Below the pieces are notes generated by a model that was given only the letters and a program-made list of their open reading frames with translations, was not told the DNA's origin and made no database searches. Source: Roseomonas sp. AR75 (GTDB lineage Bacteria; Pseudomonadota; Alphaproteobacteria; Acetobacterales; Acetobacteraceae). Taken from it: DNA of 64,000 nt. This document shows positions 53,681-62,879 of this stretch, piece after piece (position 1 is the stretch's first letter; each line of letters opens with the position of its first letter). The stretch spans positions 434,001 through 498,000 of the forward strand of contig NZ_STGB01000004.1 of the NCBI RefSeq assembly GCF_005222815.1, in the 5' to 3' direction. A program made the position numbers and the translations under genes.

Positions 53681-55326
53681 ACGACGCGCCGATGTCCCAG
53701 GCCCCCGTGCTGGACCCGATCACCGTGGAGGTGATCGGCGCCGCCCTCTCCTCCATCGTCGAGGAAACCGGGGAGGCGCTGATCCGCGCCTCCTACTCCA
53801 CGAACATCAAGGAACGGCGCGACTGCTCCACCGCGCTGTTCGACACGGAAGGGCACACGCTGTGCCAGGCGGAGCACATCCCGATCCATCTCGGCAGCTT
53901 CATCGGCATCGTCGCGCATGTGCTGAAGCACCACCGGATCGAGGAGATGCGGCCGGGCGACGTGTTCGTCGGAAACGACGCCTATGAGGGCGGCGGCACG
54001 CACCTGCCCGACATCGTCCTTGCCGAGCCGATCTTCTTCGAGGAGCGCATCGTCGCCTGGACGGTCAACCTCGCGCATCATTCCGACTTCGCGGATCGCG
54101 GCCATGCGCATATCTACCAGGAAGGCCTGCGCATCCCGCCCATCCGGCTCTACCGGGCAGGCGAGCTGCAGAAGGACGTGCTCGACCTCATCCTGCTGAA
54201 CTGCCAGGTTCCGCGGGAGCGGCTTTCCGACCTGCGCGCGCAGATGGCGGCGAACCGCGTCGGCGTGCAGCGCTTCCAGGCGCTCTGCACGAAGTATGGC
54301 GCCGCCACGGTGCTCGCCGCCGGCGCCGCGCTGCTGGATTATGCCGAGCGCAAGATGCGTGCGGGCATCGCAGCCATCCCCGACGGCACCTACGATTTCG
54401 AGGACGTCTTCGAAAGCACCGAGGTCCCGGAGCCGCTGCCGCTCACGGTGCGCGTCACCGTCTCCGGCGACACGATGGCGCTGCATTTCGACAGCCCTCG
54501 CCAGCTCCGCGCCGGTCTGAACATGACCTACACCGCGCTGCTCGCCACGGCCTATTACGTGGTGAAGTCGGTGGTGGATCCGACCATCCTGCCCAATGCG
54601 GGGCTGGCGCGGCCGCTGACCATCACCGCGCCCGAAGGCACCGTGCTCAACTGCACGCATCCCGCTGCGGTGAACGGGCGCGTGCAGACCTGCCAGCGCG
54701 TTTCCGACCTCATCCTGGGCGCGCTGGCCAAGGCGGTGCCGGAGCGCGTGACGGCCTGCTCCAACTCGGTCTGCACCGTCGCGACCTTCATCGGCGAGAT
54801 GCCCGGCGACGGCACGATCTGGGTCTATCTGGAGACGATGGGCGGCGGCGCTGGCGCGCGGGCGACGAAGGACGGGCTGGATGGCGTGCATGTGCATGTC
54901 ACCAACACCTCCAACCTGCCGGTCGAGGCGCTGGAGATCGAATACCCGCTGACGCTGCTGCGTTACGAACTCGTGGAGGGTTCGGGCGGCGTCGGGCAGT
55001 ATCGCGGCGGCATGGGGCTGCGCCGGGTCTATCGCGCCGATGCGGATTGCCGCGTGCGCGTGGATGTCTCGCGCATCAACTCCGTGTCCTGGGGCCTGTT
55101 CGGAGGCGGCGCAGGCGGCCATGGCGCGGTGGAATGCGGGCCGGGCGTGATGTTCGACCGCGACAACGCGGAACTCAAGGCGGGCCAATGGTTCGCCATC
55201 GTCAGCCCCGGCGCGGGCGGCTACGGCCCGCCGGGGAAGCGGGACCGCGCCGCCGTGGCCCGCGATCTCGCGGAGGGCGCCATCACCGCGCAGGCCGCGC
55301 GGGAGATCTACGGCCAGGCCGGGTAG
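53677..55326 (+). CDS. hyuB: Hydantoinase/oxoprolinase-type subunit B
   Basis: A 549-residue subunit B. Standard blocks are [37 protein letters not shown], the [22 protein letters not shown] metal site region (Asp, His), [21 protein letters not shown] and the G-rich [12 protein letters not shown] and GGGAGGHG near the end. It works only together with subunit A encoded upstream (4-bp overlap). The stop is followed after 37 bp by a solute-binding-protein gene that may bring in the substrate. Confidence 0.93.
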   Translation: MNDAPMSQAPVLDPITVEVIGAALSSIVEETGEALIRASYSTNIKERRDCSTALFDTEGHTLCQAEHIPIHLGSFIGIVAHVLKHHRIEEMRPGDVFVGNDAYEGGGTHLPDIVLAEPIFFEERIVAWTVNLAHHSDFADRGHAHIYQEGLRIPPIRLYRAGELQKDVLDLILLNCQVPRERLSDLRAQMAANRVGVQRFQALCTKYGAATVLAAGAALLDYAERKMRAGIAAIPDGTYDFEDVFESTEVPEPLPLTVRVTVSGDTMALHFDSPRQLRAGLNMTYTALLATAYYVVKSVVDPTILPNAGLARPLTITAPEGTVLNCTHPAAVNGRVQTCQRVSDLILGALAKAVPERVTACSNSVCTVATFIGEMPGDGTIWVYLETMGGGAGARATKDGLDGVHVHVTNTSNLPVEALEIEYPLTLLRYELVEGSGGVGQYRGGMGLRRVYRADADCRVRVDVSRINSVSWGLFGGGAGGHGAVECGPGVMFDRDNAELKAGQWFAIVSPGAGGYGPPGKRDRAAVARDLAEGAITAQAAREIYGQAG

Positions 55327-55363
55327 TCCGGCGCATGTCTGGGAAACAAGGAGGAGAGCCAAG

Positions 55364-56890
55364 ATGAATGCAACCCTGTCCCGCCGCCTGTTGCTCGGCG
55401 GCACCACCGCCGCGGCGCTGCCCTTCCTGCGCCAGCCCGGCGCGCGCGCGGCCACGCCGGGCGCGCTGACCTTCGGCCTGTCCAGCTTCCCGCCGAGCAT
55501 CCAGCCCTGGCAGAACACCGGCACCGCCGCGGCGACGATCAAGCTGATGATCTATCGCGGCCTCACCTCCTATGCGCCGGATGGCGCGCTGCGCGGCGAG
55601 CTTGCGGAATTCTGGCAGCCCGTCGGGCGCACCGGCTGGGAGTTCAAGCTGCGCGACGCACGCTTCCAGAATGGCGAGAAGGTGACGTCGGCCGACGTGA
55701 AATGGACCATCGAGCAGATCGCGGCCGAACGCTCCCCCGCCTATTTCCGCGCGGAGATGGGCAATGTTGAGAAGGTCGAGACACCGGACGACCGCACCGT
55801 GCGCATCGTCATGAAGGAGCCGGTGGCGACGCTGCCGATCTGGATGGCCTCCTACCACCTGCCGATCATCTCGCGGAACTCGCCGCGCGGCAGTTTCGTC
55901 GGCGCCGGGCCCTTCGTGCTCAAGGCACAGGAACGCGGCACCGCGCTCGACCTCGAGCGTTTCGAAGGCTTCCACCGCGCCGGCCTGCCGAAGCTGCAGC
56001 GCATCCGCGCCATCGCCTACCCGGATGAGAATCTGCGCGTCACGGCCCTGCGGGCTGGCGATGTGGACCTGATCGAATACGTGCCCTGGCAGGCCATGGA
56101 AGCCATCGCCGCGGACCAGCGCCTCTCGCTCGATGCGACCGACGGCGCCTTCATGTTCCTGGTGTTCAACGGCACGCGGCCGCCCTTCAACGATCCGCGC
56201 GTGCGCAAGGCGGTGGCGCATGCGGTGAAGCGGGAGGACGTGGTGCGCGCCGCCTTCTTCGGCCGCGGCTCCGCACTGGAACAGCTGCCCATCGCCGAAT
56301 CCAGCCCCTTCTACAACCGCGAATTCAAGGGCGCCTGGCGCTACGACCCGGAGCTTTCGAAGCGCCTGCTGGCGGAGGCCGGGCATGCGAACGGCATCAC
56401 CTGCTCGCTGCTCTCCACCGCGCAGTACGGCATGCACAAGGACACGGCGGAGGTGGTGCAGCAGCACCTGGCCGCCGTCGGCATCAAGGCGGAGCTGAAC
56501 CTGCCGGACTGGGCGACGCGCGTGCAGATCGGCAATCGCGGCCAGTACGACATCGCCGTGATGGGCACCGCGGCCGACAGCAACGACCCCGACGGCATTG
56601 CCAACCTGATCGACGGCTCGCTCTCGCCCTCCTATGTGCGCAGCTTCGGGCTCAAGATCGACCGCATCACGGAGCTTCTGGCGGCAGGCCGCGCCGAGTT
56701 CGACGACGAGAAGCGGCGCGGGATCTATCGCGAGCTGGAACGCGTGGCGATCGAGCAGGCGCCGATCGCCGGGCTGAGCTGGCGCAGCCAGGGCTATGCG
56801 ATGCAACGCGCCGTGCGCGGCTTCAAGAACCTGCCGGGCGCGCTGACCTTCTATTCCGGCCTGACCTTCGAGACGACCGAGAACGGCTGA
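55364..56890 (+). CDS. ABC transporter solute-binding protein, family 5 (peptide/opine type)
   Basis: A 508-residue periplasmic binding protein. It has a Tat-like leader (SRRLLLGGTTAAALPFL; cleavage about ARAATP) and the SBP_bac_5 pattern: NTGTAAATIKLMIYRGLTSY, VGRTGWEFKLRDARFQNGEKVTSADVKWTIE, DRTVRIVMKEPVATLP and PFNDPRVRKAVAHAVKRED. A GGAGGAGA ribosome site precedes the ATG. Its permeases and ATPases are not in the window. Placement after hyuAB suggests a cyclic amide, dipeptide or hydantoin ligand (inferred). Confidence 0.92.
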   Translation: MNATLSRRLLLGGTTAAALPFLRQPGARAATPGALTFGLSSFPPSIQPWQNTGTAAATIKLMIYRGLTSYAPDGALRGELAEFWQPVGRTGWEFKLRDARFQNGEKVTSADVKWTIEQIAAERSPAYFRAEMGNVEKVETPDDRTVRIVMKEPVATLPIWMASYHLPIISRNSPRGSFVGAGPFVLKAQERGTALDLERFEGFHRAGLPKLQRIRAIAYPDENLRVTALRAGDVDLIEYVPWQAMEAIAADQRLSLDATDGAFMFLVFNGTRPPFNDPRVRKAVAHAVKREDVVRAAFFGRGSALEQLPIAESSPFYNREFKGAWRYDPELSKRLLAEAGHANGITCSLLSTAQYGMHKDTAEVVQQHLAAVGIKAELNLPDWATRVQIGNRGQYDIAVMGTAADSNDPDGIANLIDGSLSPSYVRSFGLKIDRITELLAAGRAEFDDEKRRGIYRELERVAIEQAPIAGLSWRSQGYAMQRAVRGFKNLPGALTFYSGLTFETTENG

Positions 56891-56941
56891 TCGTAGCGCG
56901 GCATCCGCACCCGCCGGCCAGCGTGCCGGCGGGGCGCAAGA

Positions 56942-57163
56942 CTACAGGTGCCGCCCGCGCTCCAGGATCTCCAGCGTGTATTCCCGGTAGCTCATCCCCA
57001 GTTCCTCCGCGCGTTCCAGCCGGCGCAGCGCGATCTCCCGCGGGGCGGACCAGGCCTTCTTCTTCGCGCGCTTCCAGCACCACAGCCGCCAGCCCGCGGG
57101 ATCGTCCTCCTCCTCCAGCGGCGGGCCGCCATTGTGGCCCAGGCGGGCGGGCTCTTCGGCCAT
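56942..57163 (-). CDS. Conserved short alphaproteobacterial protein (GHNGGPPLE motif)
   Basis: A 73-residue hydrophilic protein without signal or membrane segment. LGHNGGPPLEEE near the start, WCWKRAKKKAW in the middle and EIALRRLERAEELGMSYREYTLEILERG near the end recall a short protein family common in alphaproteobacteria with unknown role. The N-terminal motif may be a flexible recognition peptide. It begins 1 bp after the MFS gene's stop on the same strand, so it is likely co-transcribed. Confidence 0.75.
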   Translation of the reverse strand: MAEEPARLGHNGGPPLEEEDDPAGWRLWCWKRAKKKAWSAPREIALRRLERAEELGMSYREYTLEILERGRHL

Positions 57164-57164
57164 G

Positions 57165-58403
57165 CTATTCCGCCGGCGCCGGCATGGCGCGCGGCGGCAG
57201 GGATTGCGCCCAGAGCTCGGGTTCCAGCTCCTCCCGCCGGTTCGGGAAGAACAGCGCGCAGACGATGGTGATGGCCGCGAAGGCGCTCATCACCGCCAGC
57301 ACCGTGCCCTGCCCGCCGGTGGCCTGGTGCAGCCAGGCGACGATCGGGCTGGCCGCGGCGGCGCCGAGGAAGCCGACGAAGAAGCGGATGGAATAGAGCT
57401 TGGTGCGCAGTGCCGGCGCGACGTAGCGCGCCGTCATCGTCTCGTTCACCGTCACCTGCCCGAAGATCGCCGCGGCGATGATCCCGGAGACGAGCAGCAC
57501 CGGCCAGCCCTCCAGGAAGGAGAGCAGGAACAGGCCCGGCATCTGCACGAAGGCCAGCGGCATGAACACCCGCTTCAGCGTGGAGCGGTCGATGATGCGC
57601 CCCACCGTGAACTGCGTCAGCCCGCCGCAGAGCGTGACGAGGAAGGCGAGCATGCCGATCAGCGGCAGCAGCTCCGGGGTGCCGCCGAGGCGTTCCTGGA
57701 TCAGCTTCGGCAGCAGCAGGGTGAAGGCGTTGAAGACGAAGCCGCCGACGGCCGCCAGGATCAGCAGCACCGTCACCGCGCGGCGCACGATGGCGCGCGG
57801 GATCTCCGGGAAGGGGCGGCTGGCGGCCTTGTTCTTCGCGGAATCCACCGCGCCCTCGCGCAGGTAGACCAGGCCGGCGATGACGCAGAGAAGGCCGGGG
57901 ATGACGAAGGCCCAGCGCCAGCCCATGCCGGCGGCGATTGCCGCGGTGACGATCGGCGCGCCGGCCACGCCGAGATTGCCGAAGACGCCGTTGATGCCCA
58001 TGGCGCGGCCGACCCGTGCGCCGGCCGCGTCCACCAGCATCGCCGTGCCGATCGGATGGTAGATCGCGCTGAAGGCGCCCATCGCCGCCAGCGCGATGGC
58101 GAGCGTCACCGGGCCTGAGGCAAAGCCCGCCACCGCCATGGCGCCGCCGGTGCCGAGGAAGAAGGCCGCCATCAGCCGCGGGCGGCCGAAGCGCTCGGCC
58201 AGCCAGCCCATGGGCAGCGATCCCAGGCCGTAGAAGACGAACATGCCGGTGCCGAGCGCGAGGATCGGCCCGTAGAGATCGCCGAACCCCGTGGGGTCCT
58301 GCACCACCATGGCCAGCACGGCGGTCGCCAGGATCAGCAGCCCGTAATGGGTGAAGACATGGGCCAGGTTGATGAACACGATCTGGCGGCTTGCGGCGTC
58401 CAT
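57165..58403 (-). CDS. MFS transporter
   Basis: A 412-residue major facilitator protein, 12 helices. The A-type loop is GWLAERFGRPRLMAAFFLG; IYHPIGTAMLVDAAG with GRAMGINGVFGNLG is a further conserved block (FsrA-like/Bcr-type group). The second half has GGLTQFTVGRIIDRSTLKR. I chose the ATG at 58403, with an AGGA ribosome site about 10 bases before it, over an ATG at 58451 that lacks one. The AraC-type gene is divergent 62 bp away and probably controls it. Confidence 0.85.
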   Translation of the reverse strand: MDAASRQIVFINLAHVFTHYGLLILATAVLAMVVQDPTGFGDLYGPILALGTGMFVFYGLGSLPMGWLAERFGRPRLMAAFFLGTGGAMAVAGFASGPVTLAIALAAMGAFSAIYHPIGTAMLVDAAGARVGRAMGINGVFGNLGVAGAPIVTAAIAAGMGWRWAFVIPGLLCVIAGLVYLREGAVDSAKNKAASRPFPEIPRAIVRRAVTVLLILAAVGGFVFNAFTLLLPKLIQERLGGTPELLPLIGMLAFLVTLCGGLTQFTVGRIIDRSTLKRVFMPLAFVQMPGLFLLSFLEGWPVLLVSGIIAAAIFGQVTVNETMTARYVAPALRTKLYSIRFFVGFLGAAAASPIVAWLHQATGGQGTVLAVMSAFAAITIVCALFFPNRREELEPELWAQSLPPRAMPAPAE

Positions 58404-58465
58404 GCGGCGCGGTCCTGCGGACAATGGAGAAGGCGTTGGCGTCGCCGCCATGCTAGGCTGGCGGG

Positions 58466-59269
58466 GTGAAGACGTCCCGTCAGCCTCTGTCGCCAACCCG
58501 ACAGGCTTCCGCGCAGCGCCGCGACCTGCCGCAGGACCGGGTGGACCGACCCCTCTCTGTCTTCGCGCGCGACTATGCGGATGGCGAGGCGGTGCCGCGC
58601 CACGCGCATGAGCGCGCGCAGCTTCTCTATGCGACGCGCGGCGTGATGCGCATCGCGACCGACGCCGCGGCCTTCGTCGTGCCGCCCGGCCATGCGCTCT
58701 GGATGCCGGCGGGCGAGCCGCATCGCGTGGGGATCGAGGGCGCGGTCGCGATGCGTGCGCTGTTCCTGCGCGGCGACGCGGCTTCCGCGGGGCCTGTCGC
58801 GACGACGGTGCTCGCGGTCTCGCCGCTGCTGAAGGAGCTGATCCTCGCTGCCTGCGCCGAGCCGCTGGAATGGGACGAGGCCGGGCGCGGCGGGCATCTG
58901 GCCGCGCTGATCCGCGACGAGATCGCGCGCGCCCGCACCCTGCCCTTCGGCGTGCCGGAACCGCGCGACGCCAGGCTGGCACGCGTGGCGGCGGGGCTGC
59001 GCGCCGACCCCGCCAGCCCGCGCCGGCTGGAGGAGTGGGCGGAGGAAGCCGGCGCCAGTCCGCGCACGCTGGAGCGGCTGTTCCTGGCCGAGACCGGCAT
59101 GGGATTCGCCCGCTGGCGCCAGCGCCTGCGGCTTTCGGAAGCCGCGGCGCGCCTGGCGCGCGGGGAGGCGCCCGCCCGCGCCGCGGCGGCGGTGGGCTAT
59201 GCCAGCGCGCCGGCCTTCGGCGCCGCCTTCCGCGCGGCCTTCGGCATCACGCCGGGCGGCGCTAGGTAG
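58466..59269 (+). CDS. AraC-family transcriptional regulator
   Basis: A 267-residue regulator. The N-terminal cupin-like sensor (about residues 35-100) shows HAHERAQLLYATRGVMRI and the PPGHALWMPAGEPHRV block; the C-terminal double HTH has EEAGASPRTLERLFLAETGMGFARWRQRLRLSEAAARL and a shortened second HTH (YASAPAFGAAFRAAFGITPG). It uses a GTG start at 58466. It is divergent from the MFS gene with a 62-bp intergenic space too short for two independent promoters, so the control is probably mutual. Confidence 0.9.
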   Translation: MKTSRQPLSPTRQASAQRRDLPQDRVDRPLSVFARDYADGEAVPRHAHERAQLLYATRGVMRIATDAAAFVVPPGHALWMPAGEPHRVGIEGAVAMRALFLRGDAASAGPVATTVLAVSPLLKELILAACAEPLEWDEAGRGGHLAALIRDEIARARTLPFGVPEPRDARLARVAAGLRADPASPRRLEEWAEEAGASPRTLERLFLAETGMGFARWRQRLRLSEAAARLARGEAPARAAAAVGYASAPAFGAAFRAAFGITPGGAR

Positions 59270-59356
59270 TCCTACGCACTGCCGGGCGCCGTTGCCCTTG
59301 CCACATTCCTGCCATGAAGGCCCGAGGCACGGGCCCGAGGCCTGAAGGGAGGCAAC

Positions 59357-60556
59357 ATGGTGGGCACGGCGAGCATCGCGCGGCGGCGCTTCTTCCTGGG
59401 CGCGGCGGGCGCCGGTGCGGCAATGGGGCTCGGCGGTCCGGCCGGCGCGCAGCAGGCATCGCAGCAGCGCGCCGGCGGCCTGCCCGACTACGTCGCCTGG
59501 AAGGATGCGGACGACCTGATCGTCCACACGCCGCGCACCATCGAGACCAGGCGCGGCGCCTTCGGCAGCAGCGGCATCACGCCGGACACCAACCTCTACG
59601 TCCGCAACAACCTGCCCGCGCCGGATGCCGCCATCCTGCGCGACCGCGACGCCTGGGAGGTCTCGGTGGAGGGCGTGCGCAACGCCCGCGCCATCACGCT
59701 CGGCGCGTTGCGCCAGATCGGCGTGGAGAGCGTGGCGGCGGTGCTGCAATGCTCCGGCAACGGCCGCGCCTTCTTCGACCACAAGGCCAGCGGCACCCAA
59801 TGGAGCGTCGGCGCGGCGGGCAACGTGATGTGGAGCGGCGTGCCCTTGCGGGCCGTGGCGGAGGCGATGGGCGGCATCGCCGACGGCATGCGCTTCATCA
59901 CCGCCCGCGGCGGCGAGGCAATCCCGCAGGGCGTGGACCCGAAGACCGTGATGGTGGAGCGCTCCGTCCCGATCGCGGCGATGGACCAGGCGCTGCTGGC
60001 CTGGGAGCTGAATGGCGATCCCGTGCCGCTGGCGCATGGCGGACCGCTGCGTCTGGTGCTGCCCGGCTACTACGGCGTGAACAACGTGAAATACGTCAAG
60101 CGCCTGGCCTTCACGCGGGAGGAAAGCGACGCGTCGATCCAGCGCACCGGCTACCGCGTGCGGCCGGTGGGCCAGCGCGGCGCGCCGGACCAGCCTTCGA
60201 TGTGGGAGATGAGCGTGAAATCCTGGGTGACGCATCCGCTGCGGGAGATGGCGGATGGTCCGGTGCAGGTGCTCGGCGTCGCCTTCGGCGGCATGCAGGC
60301 GCTGCGCCGGGTGGAGGTCTCCACCGATGGCGGCGAGACCTGGCAGGAGGCGCGGCTGCTCGGCCCCGATCTCGGCCGCTTCGCCTGGCGGCCCTTCGCC
60401 CTGGCGGCGGAGCTCTCGCCGGGCCGGCACGTCATCGCCAGCCGCGCGACCGATGCCGAGGGCAATACCCAGCCCGAGGATGTCGAGCCGAACGAACGCG
60501 GCTACGGCCACAATGGCTGGCGCGACCATGCGGTGGAGGTGACCATCGGTGGCTGA
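59357..60556 (+). CDS. sorA: Sulfite:cytochrome c oxidoreductase, molybdopterin subunit (SorA/SoxC-like)
   Basis: A 399-residue periplasmic molybdenum enzyme oxidising sulfite to sulfate. The Tat leader has RRRFFLGAAGAGAA (residues 9-22). The Mo-ligand is Cys132 in VLQCSGNGRAFF; GVPLRAVAEAM, the YYGVNNVKYVKRL block (Arg/Lys/Tyr at the active site) and the dimer domain (from about residue 270; DGGETWQEARL) are typical. SoxC has no cytochrome partner encoded directly behind it in this style, whereas SorA does: a cytochrome gene overlaps the end by 8 bp. Confidence 0.88.
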   Translation: MVGTASIARRRFFLGAAGAGAAMGLGGPAGAQQASQQRAGGLPDYVAWKDADDLIVHTPRTIETRRGAFGSSGITPDTNLYVRNNLPAPDAAILRDRDAWEVSVEGVRNARAITLGALRQIGVESVAAVLQCSGNGRAFFDHKASGTQWSVGAAGNVMWSGVPLRAVAEAMGGIADGMRFITARGGEAIPQGVDPKTVMVERSVPIAAMDQALLAWELNGDPVPLAHGGPLRLVLPGYYGVNNVKYVKRLAFTREESDASIQRTGYRVRPVGQRGAPDQPSMWEMSVKSWVTHPLREMADGPVQVLGVAFGGMQALRRVEVSTDGGETWQEARLLGPDLGRFAWRPFALAAELSPGRHVIASRATDAEGNTQPEDVEPNERGYGHNGWRDHAVEVTIGG

Positions 60557-60860
60557 CAGCTTGCGCCGCGCGGCCCTGGCCGTTGCGCTCGGCCTCGCCG
60601 CAAGCGGGGCGGCGGCGCAATCGGGCCGGGATGTCTTCACCGCCGCCGCGCAGCCGAACTGCGCGGTGTGCCATACGCTCGCGGCGGCGGACGCCGCGGG
60701 CGAGATCGGGCCAAGCCTCGATGCGCTGAAGCCCTCCGCGGAGCGGGTGCGTCGCGCGGTGACCGAAGGGCCGGGCACCATGCCCGCCTATGCCGACACG
60801 CTGTCGGCCGCGCAGATCGAGGCGGTGGCGCGTTTCGTGGCGGAATCGGCCGGCGGCTGA
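60549..60860 (+). CDS. sorB: Cytochrome c subunit of the sulfite dehydrogenase (SorB-like)
   Basis: A 103-residue monohaem cytochrome c. The signal peptide ends near GAAAQ (residue 24); the haem site is CAVCH at about residues 38-42 and the distal Met ligand is in GTMPAYADTL. It starts with a GTG inside the SorA gene (8-bp overlap), so expression is coupled. It would take electrons from sulfite oxidation to the respiratory chain. Confidence 0.9.
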   Translation: MADSLRRAALAVALGLAASGAAAQSGRDVFTAAAQPNCAVCHTLAAADAAGEIGPSLDALKPSAERVRRAVTEGPGTMPAYADTLSAAQIEAVARFVAESAGG

Positions 60861-60885
60861 TTCGCCCCTTGCGGAAAGCGCGCAG

Positions 60886-60900
60886 GAACATATCATGAAC
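60886..60900 (+). promoter_or_regulatory. LexA (SOS) box
   Basis: GAACATATCATGAAC matches the alphaproteobacterial LexA consensus, GAAC-N7-GAAC (reverse GTTC-N7-GTTC), exactly. It ends 2 bp before the ATG of the radical SAM gene, so LexA bound here would block transcription or initiation. Seen directly in the sequence; binding is inferred. Confidence 0.8.
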
Positions 60901-60902
60901 AC

Positions 60903-62153
60903 ATGGACCTGCGCCAGAAGCTCGAGATCCTTGCCGACGCCGCGAAATACGATGCCTCCTGCGCGTCCTCCGGCACGGCGAAGCGCGACTCGACGCGCGG
61001 GGGCCTGGGCAGCACCGAGGGCATGGGGATCTGCCATGCCTATGCGCCGGACGGGCGCTGCATCTCGCTGCTGAAGATCCTGCTGACCAATGCCTGCGCC
61101 TTCGACTGCGCCTATTGCGTGAACCGCGCGAGTTCGAACGTGCGGCGCGCGCGCTTCACGGTGGCGGAGGTCGTGAAGCTGACGCTGGACTTCTACCGGC
61201 GCAACGCGATCGAGGGGCTGTTCCTTTCGTCCGGCATCACGCGCTCGGCGGATTGGACGATGGAGCAGTTGGTGCTGGTCGCGCGCACCCTGCGCGAGGA
61301 GCACGGCTTTCAGGGCTACATCCACCTCAAGACCATCCCGGACGCCGCGTCGGAGCTGGTGGAGGAAGCGGGGCGCTGGGCGGACCGGCTCTCCATCAAC
61401 ATCGAGCTGCCGCAGGCCGAAAGCCTGACCGCGCTCGCCCCCGAGAAGAATTTGTCCGAGATCAAGAAAGCGATGGGCGGGCTGCGCACGCGCATCGAGG
61501 GGGCGCAGAACGCAGCGAAGTCCGCGCGCCGGGCGAAGCCGCCGCGCTTCGCGCCGGCGGGGCAGAGCACGCAGATGATCGTCGGCGCAGATGCCTCGGA
61601 CGATGCGACGATCCTCGGCACGGCGACCGACCTCTACGCCGGCTACCGGCTGAAGCGGGTGTACTACTCCGCCTATTCGCCGATCCCCGATGCCTCGCGC
61701 GTGCTGCCGCCGATCGCGCCGCCGCTGGTGCGGGAGCATCGGCTGTATCAGGCGGACTGGCTGCTGCGCTTCTACGGCTTCTCGCAGGCCGAGGTGATGG
61801 CGGGCGGGGATGGCGGGATGCTGGACCTGTCCCTCGATCCCAAGACCGCCTGGGCGCTGAAGCACCGCGCCGACTTTCCAGTGGACCTGAACCGCGCGCC
61901 GCGGGAGCGGCTGCTGCGCGTGCCCGGGCTGGGGTCGAAGACGGTGGAGAAGATTCTGGGGGCGCGCCGGCATGCCGCGATCCGCGCGGAGGATTTGGCG
62001 CGGCTGCGGGTGAGCCTGGCGAAGGTGCTGCCCTTCGTCATCACGGCCGACCACCGGCCACGCCTGCTCGACAGCGGCGGCCTGCGGGATCGGCTGATCC
62101 CCGGCACCGCTTTCGTGGCCGCCGCGCGGCCGGTGCAGATGAGCCTATTCTGA
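60903..62153 (+). CDS. DNA modification/repair radical SAM protein (UdgX partner)
   Basis: A 416-residue radical SAM enzyme of the group that occurs with UdgX-type glycosylases. The 4Fe-4S cluster motif is Cys65-x3-Cys69-x2-Cys72 (NACAFDCAYC). Other conserved parts are KRDSTRGGLGSTEGMGICH, FLSSGITRSADWTMEQL, GYIHLKTIPDAA and the QADWLLRFYGF region. A helix-hairpin-helix near the end (VPGLGSKTVEKILGARR, about residues 340-356) would bind DNA. The LexA box upstream and the udgX gene downstream support a repair role. The chemistry of the reaction is not known. Confidence 0.9.
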   Translation: MDLRQKLEILADAAKYDASCASSGTAKRDSTRGGLGSTEGMGICHAYAPDGRCISLLKILLTNACAFDCAYCVNRASSNVRRARFTVAEVVKLTLDFYRRNAIEGLFLSSGITRSADWTMEQLVLVARTLREEHGFQGYIHLKTIPDAASELVEEAGRWADRLSINIELPQAESLTALAPEKNLSEIKKAMGGLRTRIEGAQNAAKSARRAKPPRFAPAGQSTQMIVGADASDDATILGTATDLYAGYRLKRVYYSAYSPIPDASRVLPPIAPPLVREHRLYQADWLLRFYGFSQAEVMAGGDGGMLDLSLDPKTAWALKHRADFPVDLNRAPRERLLRVPGLGSKTVEKILGARRHAAIRAEDLARLRVSLAKVLPFVITADHRPRLLDSGGLRDRLIPGTAFVAAARPVQMSLF

Positions 62154-62165
62154 CCGATGCGCGGG

Positions 62166-62585
62166 TCAGGCGGACCAGGGGTTCACGACGCCGGTGTCGA
62201 GGTCGCCGAAGTCGCGCAGGTTGCGCGTTGCGACCACGGCGCGGCGCGACAGGGCGATGCCGGCGATCAACGTGTCCTGCATGCCGACAGGGCGGCCTGC
62301 CCGCTCCCGCCGCGCCGCGAGATGACCCGCCGCTGTCGCGGCGCTCGCGTCCAGTTCCGCGATGCGGCCGCCCATCTCCTGGCGCAGCACGACATCGAGC
62401 GCGGCTTCCAGCCGGCGCCGCCGCTGGCCTTCCGGCAGGCGCGACAGGCCGAAGCGCAGTTCGAAGACGCTGATCGCGGTGGTCCAGAGATCCCCGGAGG
62501 GCTGGCGGTCCAGCCAGGTCAGCAGCACCGGGTCCGGCGCTGCCTGCATCAGGCCCGACAGGACATTGGTGTCGAGCAGGATCAC
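62166..62585 (-). CDS. vapC: PIN-domain toxin, VapC/FitB type
   Basis: A 139-residue PIN ribonuclease. Acidic metal ligands are Asp5 (MILLDTNVL), Glu42 (SVFELRFGL), Asp104 (GMQDTLIA) and Asp125 (TRNLRDFGDL), the last in the family T-R-N-x3-F block. Length and the first 20 residues fit FitB/VapC. The ATG overlaps the antitoxin stop by 4 bp. The pair lies on the opposite strand between the radical SAM gene (12 bp away) and udgX. Confidence 0.93.
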   Translation of the reverse strand: MILLDTNVLSGLMQAAPDPVLLTWLDRQPSGDLWTTAISVFELRFGLSRLPEGQRRRRLEAALDVVLRQEMGGRIAELDASAATAAGHLAARRERAGRPVGMQDTLIAGIALSRRAVVATRNLRDFGDLDTGVVNPWSA

Positions 62586-62839
62586 TCGAAGCTGGCCGGC
62601 CGTGCCGGCGCGCCACGCAACTCCTCGATCCCGCGCGCCTCCTCCTCAGTCAGGCCGATGCCGGCGAAATGCGCGGCGATGCGCGTGCCAAGGCCGGCCT
62701 GGGACTCGACGTCCTCCGCGGCAGCGGCACGCAGGATTTCGCGCACCTCCTCCTCCATGCTGCGGCCCTTGCGCTCCGCGCGGCGGCGCAGGCGGTCGCG
62801 GATGCTGTCGTCCAGGTTGCGCACGATGAGCTGGGCCAT
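62582..62839 (-). CDS. vapB: Antitoxin, VapB/FitA type (ribbon-helix-helix)
   Basis: An 85-residue antitoxin. The first 45 residues are a ribbon-helix-helix (QLIVRNLDDSIRDRLRRRAERKGRSMEEEVREIL); the rest is a charged tail (ending RGAPARPASFE) that would wrap the toxin. GGGAGG precedes the ATG at 62839. It is translated just before VapC and probably represses the operon by binding the inverted repeat immediately upstream. Confidence 0.92.
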   Translation of the reverse strand: MAQLIVRNLDDSIRDRLRRRAERKGRSMEEEVREILRAAAAEDVESQAGLGTRIAAHFAGIGLTEEEARGIEELRGAPARPASFE

Positions 62840-62856
62840 CCGAGCCTCCCTCGTCC

Positions 62857-62872
62857 TGCTATCACGATAGCA
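62857..62872. promoter_or_regulatory. Inverted repeat, candidate VapB/FitA operator
   Basis: TGCTAT-CACG-ATAGCA is a perfect 6-bp inverted repeat with a 4-base spacer, the right size for a ribbon-helix-helix dimer pair. It begins 17 bp before the antitoxin's ATG and ends 7 bp before the divergent udgX ATG, so it could couple the two genes' expression. Confidence 0.6.
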
Positions 62873-62879
62873 TCGCGCC

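Noticed and set aside
58404..58451. Longer MFS protein starting at the ATG at 58451
   Set aside because: No ribosome site before it, and the extension has low-complexity sequence; the start at 58403 has an AGGA at suitable distance.
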